Positions 60,028 to 64,000 of a stretch of 64,000 nt of DNA are shown here, one piece after another. Numbering within the stretch: position 1 is the first letter of the stretch; the number at the start of each line of letters is the position of its first letter. The notes beneath the pieces were generated by a model. It ran no database searches. It was not told the DNA's origin and worked only from the letters and a program-made list of their open reading frames with translations. Source of the DNA: an uncultured Veillonellaceae bacterium (lineage in GTDB: Bacteria > Bacillota > Negativicutes > Veillonellales > Dialisteraceae). Both the position numbers and the translations under genes were made by a program. Location of the stretch: NCBI GenBank assembly GCA_958348245.1, contig CATVYJ010000007.1, positions 37,685 to 101,684 on the forward strand. Direction: 5' to 3'.

Positions 60028-62829
60028 ATGAAAAAATACAGAAAAACAGGGGCGGCCCTTCTCGCGGCGGCCCTCCTCTGCGCAGGCGGTACAGTGCAGG
60101 CGGTAACGCTTACGGTCACTTCGATGAATGATTTAACTGAGGGAGAAAAATGGACCGACTATATTTCGTGCTGGGCTCCGACACAGGACGTCAGTGGCAA
60201 CGTCGTGACCATCGGCAGTGTGGGAAGCGGAACTGAGCCGGATTTGAGCGGCAAGAATATTGCCGGGGGAAGTTCTGGTTACACGAGTGATGAGGTGTCC
60301 GGAAACCGCGTGATCATGGAAAGCGGAACGGTGGATGAGGTGTACGGCGGCTATAGCGGCGCTCGCGGAAACGTATCAAACAACGTCGTGACGATCTCCG
60401 GCGGCTCGGTGGGCAGTGTGTACGGCGGCCGGAGCCAATCTGGCAGCGCATCGGGCAATACGGTGACGATCTCTGACGGCTCGGTGGGCAGTGTGTACGG
60501 CGGCTATAGTCATTCCAGTGGCAGCACCGCATCAAATAACACAGTGACGATCTCCGGCGGGACAGTGGACGCGAGCGTGTATGGAGGCTATGGCTATTTA
60601 CACAACGCAACAGGGAATAGCGTGGTACTATCCGACGGTATAGTGAAAGGGAGCGTGTATGGAGGCTATAGCGGGAACGGAAGTGCAACGGACAACACCG
60701 TGACCCTCACCGGGGACGCCGACGTATCGGCCGCGCAGCTCTACGGCGGTGATATTCGCTCTGGCACTGGTACGATAACGGGAAATACGCTCGTGGTGGA
60801 CAACTGGACGAGCAATAGTGAAAAGGGGAATGAAGTAGGCGGCCTGCACAACTTTGAGAGCATCCGCTTTGCCAATATCGCGGCGAATGGAGAGACGGTA
60901 TTGGACGTCGCAGACGGGGACAATATTTCCGGCATGGGCGATGCGGATGGCAATCTGAAAATTTATCTCGATTCTATCGCCGCAGGGGACTACGCCGGCG
61001 ACCCGAGCAATCTCATGAGTGCGACTGTCAAGTGGGATAAGGGTTTGGGCGCGAATGTGGAAATTGTCAATAATTTGCAAGATAATAGCGCAAATAGGTG
61101 GGTCTATACGGATCGCGCGGACGGCGGTCTCTATGTGAACCAGTTCCACAATATCAATGTGGGAAAAATTTCCGACAATGCGAATCAGGTCGATATTTAT
61201 ACCATGGTAATAAACTCTGCGCTCACGGGAAAATACATCGATGAGAAGGGCGCTGTTCACTATCACACCAGTGATACGGAAGAGAGCCATCCCCTCGTCA
61301 TCGGCGACGGCTTTACCACCAATGTAGACACCGTAGCCGGGGCCTACGCCCTGGGCGCTCAGAGCGCGGCCGGCGGGCAGGTGCTTGTTACCGGGAATGT
61401 CGGTTTTAACGGCACCGTCTACGGCGGCTACAGTACGGGCGGCGATGCCACGGGCAACACTGTCACTCTCAGCGGCGCGACCGCATCGCAGATGAACATC
61501 TGCGGCGGCGCAAGCGCATCCGGCGGCGAAGTATTCGGCAATACGCTCGTTGTGGACGGCGGAGCCGAAAACACCGTGAAAAGCGTGCAGAATTTTGACG
61601 CCATTCAATTCCAGAATCTGAACTGGCAAAACAACGGCGTGGCGTTGAATATTGCCGGTGCGGGAAAAGACAACGAGTTGGCGAATACCTCCGTTCAGGT
61701 CGAAAATCTTGTCCTCGCGAATGAGGCCACTGTGCAGGTCGGAGATAGAATGACCTTCATCCAGAGCAATAAGGATACGGGATTGTCTCTGGATAAGGTC
61801 AGTGTGACCGAAGACGCGTCCTTCTCGCAGGGCGTGGCTACCGTGGGCCAGTTGTCCATGGGCCTCGAAGGGGCCACACATAATCTGGTGGGAGAAATCA
61901 CGGAGAAATCCCTCAATCCCCAGACCCTGACCATCGCGGAGAACCGCACCGCCGCCGCGGCCTTCCTGAATCAGGGCGCAGACATCGCCGCGGACAGCCT
62001 CGACCTCCTCGGCTCCGATTACAAATACGGCCTGCGCACCTTCGGGGCCGTCTACGGCAGCCGCAGCACCTACGACGCGGCGGGAGACCTGAAAATCAAC
62101 GGGTGGAGCGAAATCGTCGGCCTCGGCAACGTGCACCGCAAAGGAGACGGCGACCTCTCGTGGGGCGTCTTCTACGAAAACGGCACGGGCAACTACCGCA
62201 CGTGGAACGAATTCAATAACGAAATGTTCCGCGGCGACGGAAGCCTCCTCTACAACGGCGGCGGCGCGGCCGTGCGCTATCAGAAAGACAACGGGTGGTA
62301 CTGCGAAGCGAGCCTCCGTGCAGGCACCCTCTCCGCCTCCATGGACAACGCCGTAAAAGACGGGAACGGAAACAGCTACGGCTTCGACAGCGACAGCACC
62401 TACTGGGGCGCGCACGCGGGCGTAGGCAAAGTGATCGAGACCGAACAGGGCGAATGGAACGTCTACGGGAAATACTTCCACACCGACATCGACGGAGACT
62501 CTTTCGCCATCGCGGGGGATACCTTTACCTTCGACAGCCTCACCAGCGACCGGCTTCGTATCGGGGCGCGGTACACCGCGGACAAAGTGAAGCGGTGGAG
62601 CCTGTACTACGGCCTCGCATGGGAATACGAATTTACCGGAGACAGCCACATGAAAGCAGGCCAGTGGGACGCGCCGGAACAGAGCCTCGGCGGGAGCACG
62701 GGCATTGCGGAGATCGGCACCGTGTGGCAGCCCGACGACAGCCCGTGGCAGGCAAACATCAACCTCAAAGGCTACGCGGGCGAACGGGAAGGCGTGAGCG
62801 GCATGGTGCAGCTTGCGTACACGTTCTAA
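60028..62829 (+). CDS. classical autotransporter (type Va) surface protein
   Basis: 933 aa from the ATG at 60028. Signal peptide (KKYRKTGAALLAAALLCAGG, cut after VQA). The passenger (about 30-640) has repeats of the form GNxVTISGGxVGSVYGGxSxSGxA (seven or more between 90 and 240, returning near 490), expected to form a beta helix. The C-terminal beta-barrel (about 660-933) has LRTFGAVYGSR, GWSEIVGLGNV, WGAHAGVGKV, YGKYFHTDIDGD, RIGARYT and the terminal aromatic residue (MVQLAYTF), as in autotransporter translocators. The repeats may be adhesive. The C-terminal third is more GC-rich than the passenger, so the passenger may have been exchanged. Confidence 0.9.
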   Translation: MKKYRKTGAALLAAALLCAGGTVQAVTLTVTSMNDLTEGEKWTDYISCWAPTQDVSGNVVTIGSVGSGTEPDLSGKNIAGGSSGYTSDEVSGNRVIMESGTVDEVYGGYSGARGNVSNNVVTISGGSVGSVYGGRSQSGSASGNTVTISDGSVGSVYGGYSHSSGSTASNNTVTISGGTVDASVYGGYGYLHNATGNSVVLSDGIVKGSVYGGYSGNGSATDNTVTLTGDADVSAAQLYGGDIRSGTGTITGNTLVVDNWTSNSEKGNEVGGLHNFESIRFANIAANGETVLDVADGDNISGMGDADGNLKIYLDSIAAGDYAGDPSNLMSATVKWDKGLGANVEIVNNLQDNSANRWVYTDRADGGLYVNQFHNINVGKISDNANQVDIYTMVINSALTGKYIDEKGAVHYHTSDTEESHPLVIGDGFTTNVDTVAGAYALGAQSAAGGQVLVTGNVGFNGTVYGGYSTGGDATGNTVTLSGATASQMNICGGASASGGEVFGNTLVVDGGAENTVKSVQNFDAIQFQNLNWQNNGVALNIAGAGKDNELANTSVQVENLVLANEATVQVGDRMTFIQSNKDTGLSLDKVSVTEDASFSQGVATVGQLSMGLEGATHNLVGEITEKSLNPQTLTIAENRTAAAAFLNQGADIAADSLDLLGSDYKYGLRTFGAVYGSRSTYDAAGDLKINGWSEIVGLGNVHRKGDGDLSWGVFYENGTGNYRTWNEFNNEMFRGDGSLLYNGGGAAVRYQKDNGWYCEASLRAGTLSASMDNAVKDGNGNSYGFDSDSTYWGAHAGVGKVIETEQGEWNVYGKYFHTDIDGDSFAIAGDTFTFDSLTSDRLRIGARYTADKVKRWSLYYGLAWEYEFTGDSHMKAGQWDAPEQSLGGSTGIAEIGTVWQPDDSPWQANINLKGYAGEREGVSGMVQLAYTF

Positions 62830-62923
62830 TCTTTGCCGATTACGTACGGCGCATTACGTCTTGCAAATCGGCGGGTGTGCCTGTATAGTATGGATGTAGT
62901 TAAGCATTTCCTCACAGGGAACG

Positions 62924-62953
62924 AAAAAGGACGAGCGGCAACTCGTCCTTTTT
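62924..62953 (+). terminator. intrinsic terminator
   Basis: AAAAAGGACGAG / CTCGTCCTTTTT perfect 12-bp stem, loop CGGCAA. Confidence 0.93.
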
Positions 62954-62988
62954 CATTGCGCCGGAGCGGCGCGGGTGGTTTTTCTTAT

Positions 62989-63280
62989 TCTGATGCGACC
63001 CCACATATTTATCCGTATGTGGCCGAAACATACGAATCATTCCATTTATGGCATGCGATTCCAGCGTCGCCGACATTCTTTCCGGCCGCCCGGAAAGAGT
63101 GTCGGCCAAGAAAGGGCCGCCGCCCAGTCACTGCGGCCTGAAATTCTGGCTGGTCACTACCCTCCGCGCAACTCGCTCCCTGCGGTCGCTCAAACAGGCG
63201 CTCCGGCTGACGCCACCAGCCGGAATTTCTCCCTGCGGGCACCGGCCTCCGTTCCAATGGGCGGGGAGCTGCACCAGTGC
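62989..63280 (+). repeat. dispersed intergenic repeat, copy 2
   Basis: It matches 33021-33320 box by box in the same orientation, including ACTCGCTCCC plus CGGTCGCTCA (63171-63196) and GGGCGGGGAGCTGCACCAGT (63259-63278). It opens with a CCACATA / TATGTGG hairpin (about 63000-63021). Confidence 0.75.
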
Positions 63281-63670
63281 TGAGCTGTTTTCTTTTTACT
63301 TTGCGAGGACGCAGGTGCTGTACTTTTCTTCTTTCTCATTTTGATGTGGCTTCATTTTCGGAAAAGAATGGAAAGTACACAGGGGAAGAAGCAGCCGGCT
63401 TTTTTCTAATGGCCGGACGGCATCCCGGCGCGGGCCGGGGAGCAGACAAGAAGAAGGCCGCACAAATAAGAAAGCGGTCAGCACGAACTGCCCGGCGACG
63501 AACGCCGGGCGCGTGTGATGCGTGTACCGGTATTCCCGCACGGTTTTGCGTCGCGCCTTCGGCGGCTCCCCTTTGCTGATGTGGCTCCAACAAAAAATGC
63601 AGACCCACATATGACGAGAAAATTTTTCGTCCTATGCGGGCCCGCTTCGTCATGATGAGAAACCATAGCA
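63281..63670. other. gene-free stretch
   Basis: No gene is supported. A GGAAAAGAATGGAAAGTACACAGG-like block at about 63359 resembles one inside repeat copy 1 (about 33119), so the repeat region seems to be a mosaic. Another CCCACATATG (63603-63612) recalls the start of copy 2. Confidence 0.4.
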
Positions 63671-63708
63671 CAAGGGATGCACGCGAAGCGTGCGACACAA
63701 AACTTCCA
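63671..63708 (+). repeat. short direct repeat, copy a
   Basis: CAAGGGA, GCACGC-GAA-GCGTGC palindrome, GACACAAAACTTCCA. Repeated at 63773-63807 with the palindrome partly lost. Confidence 0.6.
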
Positions 63709-63772
63709 ACTAAATGAGCAAGAAGGAAAGCACTCGTCTGTATTCGCACCGCCTGCGTACAAACGTTACAAG

Positions 63773-63807
63773 CAAGGGAGACGCGAAGCGGCGACACAAA
63801 TCTTCCA
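63773..63807 (+). repeat. short direct repeat, copy b
   Basis: CAAGGGAGACGCGAAGCG then CGACACAAATCTTCCA; the same order and nearly the same sequence as copy a, about 100 bases downstream. Confidence 0.6.
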
Positions 63808-63940
63808 CGGGCATGCGGGGAAGTCTCGCGAAGGATGTGGGCCCGCTCCAGCATACTTCACAGCAAGCACCGCATTTGACCCCGCGCGAAGTGCGTAGAA
63901 ACATTTTGTATTGTGCCTGCGCCGCACCGCCTGAAACCCA

Positions 63941-64000
63941 ACAGGCGAGCACTGGTGCAGCTCCCCGCCCATTGGAATGGAGCCCGGCCCCGCAGGGGTG
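63941..64000 (-). repeat. dispersed intergenic repeat, inverted partial copy 3 (cut by window)
   Basis: Reverse complement of the right-hand end of copies 1 and 2: CACTGGTGCAGCTCCCCGCC followed by TTGGAATGGAG and CCCCGCAGGGGTG up to the window edge. Copies 2 and 3 face each other with about 660 bases between. Confidence 0.75.

Noticed and set aside
60400..60720. Repeated GGC/GGCTCGGTGGGCAGTGTGTACGG segments considered as a CRISPR or tandem DNA repeat
   Set aside because: The repeats are in frame and encode the passenger repeats of the autotransporter; spacers are short and coding.
63659..63972. Right-end region considered for tRNA or rRNA genes
   Set aside because: No cloverleaf or conserved tRNA boxes could be found; palindromes there belong to repeats.

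Overview
The window comes from a diderm Firmicute of the class Negativicutes (Veillonella / Selenomonas / Megasphaera / Dialister type). Three genes encode OmpM-type porins that begin with an S-layer homology domain. There is a large lipopolysaccharide or exopolysaccharide gene cluster and two autotransporter-type surface proteins. These outer-membrane features sit beside typically Firmicute ones: a LonC protease, a CIRCE/HrcA heat-shock operator and SigA-like promoters. The DNA is GC-rich except for an AT-rich insert at about 23.6-26.0 kb. I cannot name the species from sequence alone.

Layout. 1-15.3 kb: polysaccharide cluster with five GT4 glycosyltransferases, one GT2, an O-antigen ligase-like protein, two paralogous PIG-L deacetylases, an HtrL/YibB protein, UDP-glucose dehydrogenase and UDP-glucuronate 4-epimerase. 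15.5-18.6 kb: two tandem ompM genes sharing an identical 5' end and leader motif. 18.7-19.8 kb: an AAA/DUF4143 ATPase pseudogene and a membrane protein. 20-23.6 kb: initiating sugar-phosphate transferase, another GT4 and dTDP-glucose dehydratase. 24-25.8 kb: AT-rich pair (tandem winged-helix-like protein, HAD phosphatase). 26-30 kb: lonC-dnaB-udg. 30.2-32.8 kb: CIRCE-hsp20, then an ATPase and yigZ on the minus strand. 33-33.6 kb: gene-free dispersed repeat. 33.7-35.9 kb: wecA/tagO-like and wecB. 36.1-43.2 kb: the complete F1Fo ATP synthase operon. 43.4-47.2 kb: ECF S component, bioB, small membrane protein, fRMsr, a compact Ldr/Fst-like type I toxin locus with three antisense-type small RNA genes, and a lipoprotein. 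47.5-51.4 kb: gyrA and a third ompM. 51.5-53.8 kb: ClC protein and cyclodeaminase on the minus strand. 54-62.8 kb: YadA-like adhesin, MFS efflux pump, argGH and a classical autotransporter. 62.9-64 kb: gene-free repeats.

How it fits together. The WbaP- and WecA-like transferases, WecB, Ugd, the epimerase and RfbB supply lipid-linked primers and activated sugars. The GT4/GT2 enzymes extend the glycan, the ligase-like protein would transfer it, and the PIG-L proteins would deacetylate it. The ompM genes and two adhesins build the outer surface. Surface-gene control is the most unusual part: an eight-G tract lies inside one ompM promoter, and the two adhesin mRNAs share a leader made of a G8 tract followed by a hairpin that buries the ribosome binding site. 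The strongest candidate for an undescribed system is the toxin/small-RNA locus at 46.1-46.7 kb. One of its small RNAs has a 14-nt perfect complement to the toxin start region and another has a 10-nt complement to the toxin leader.
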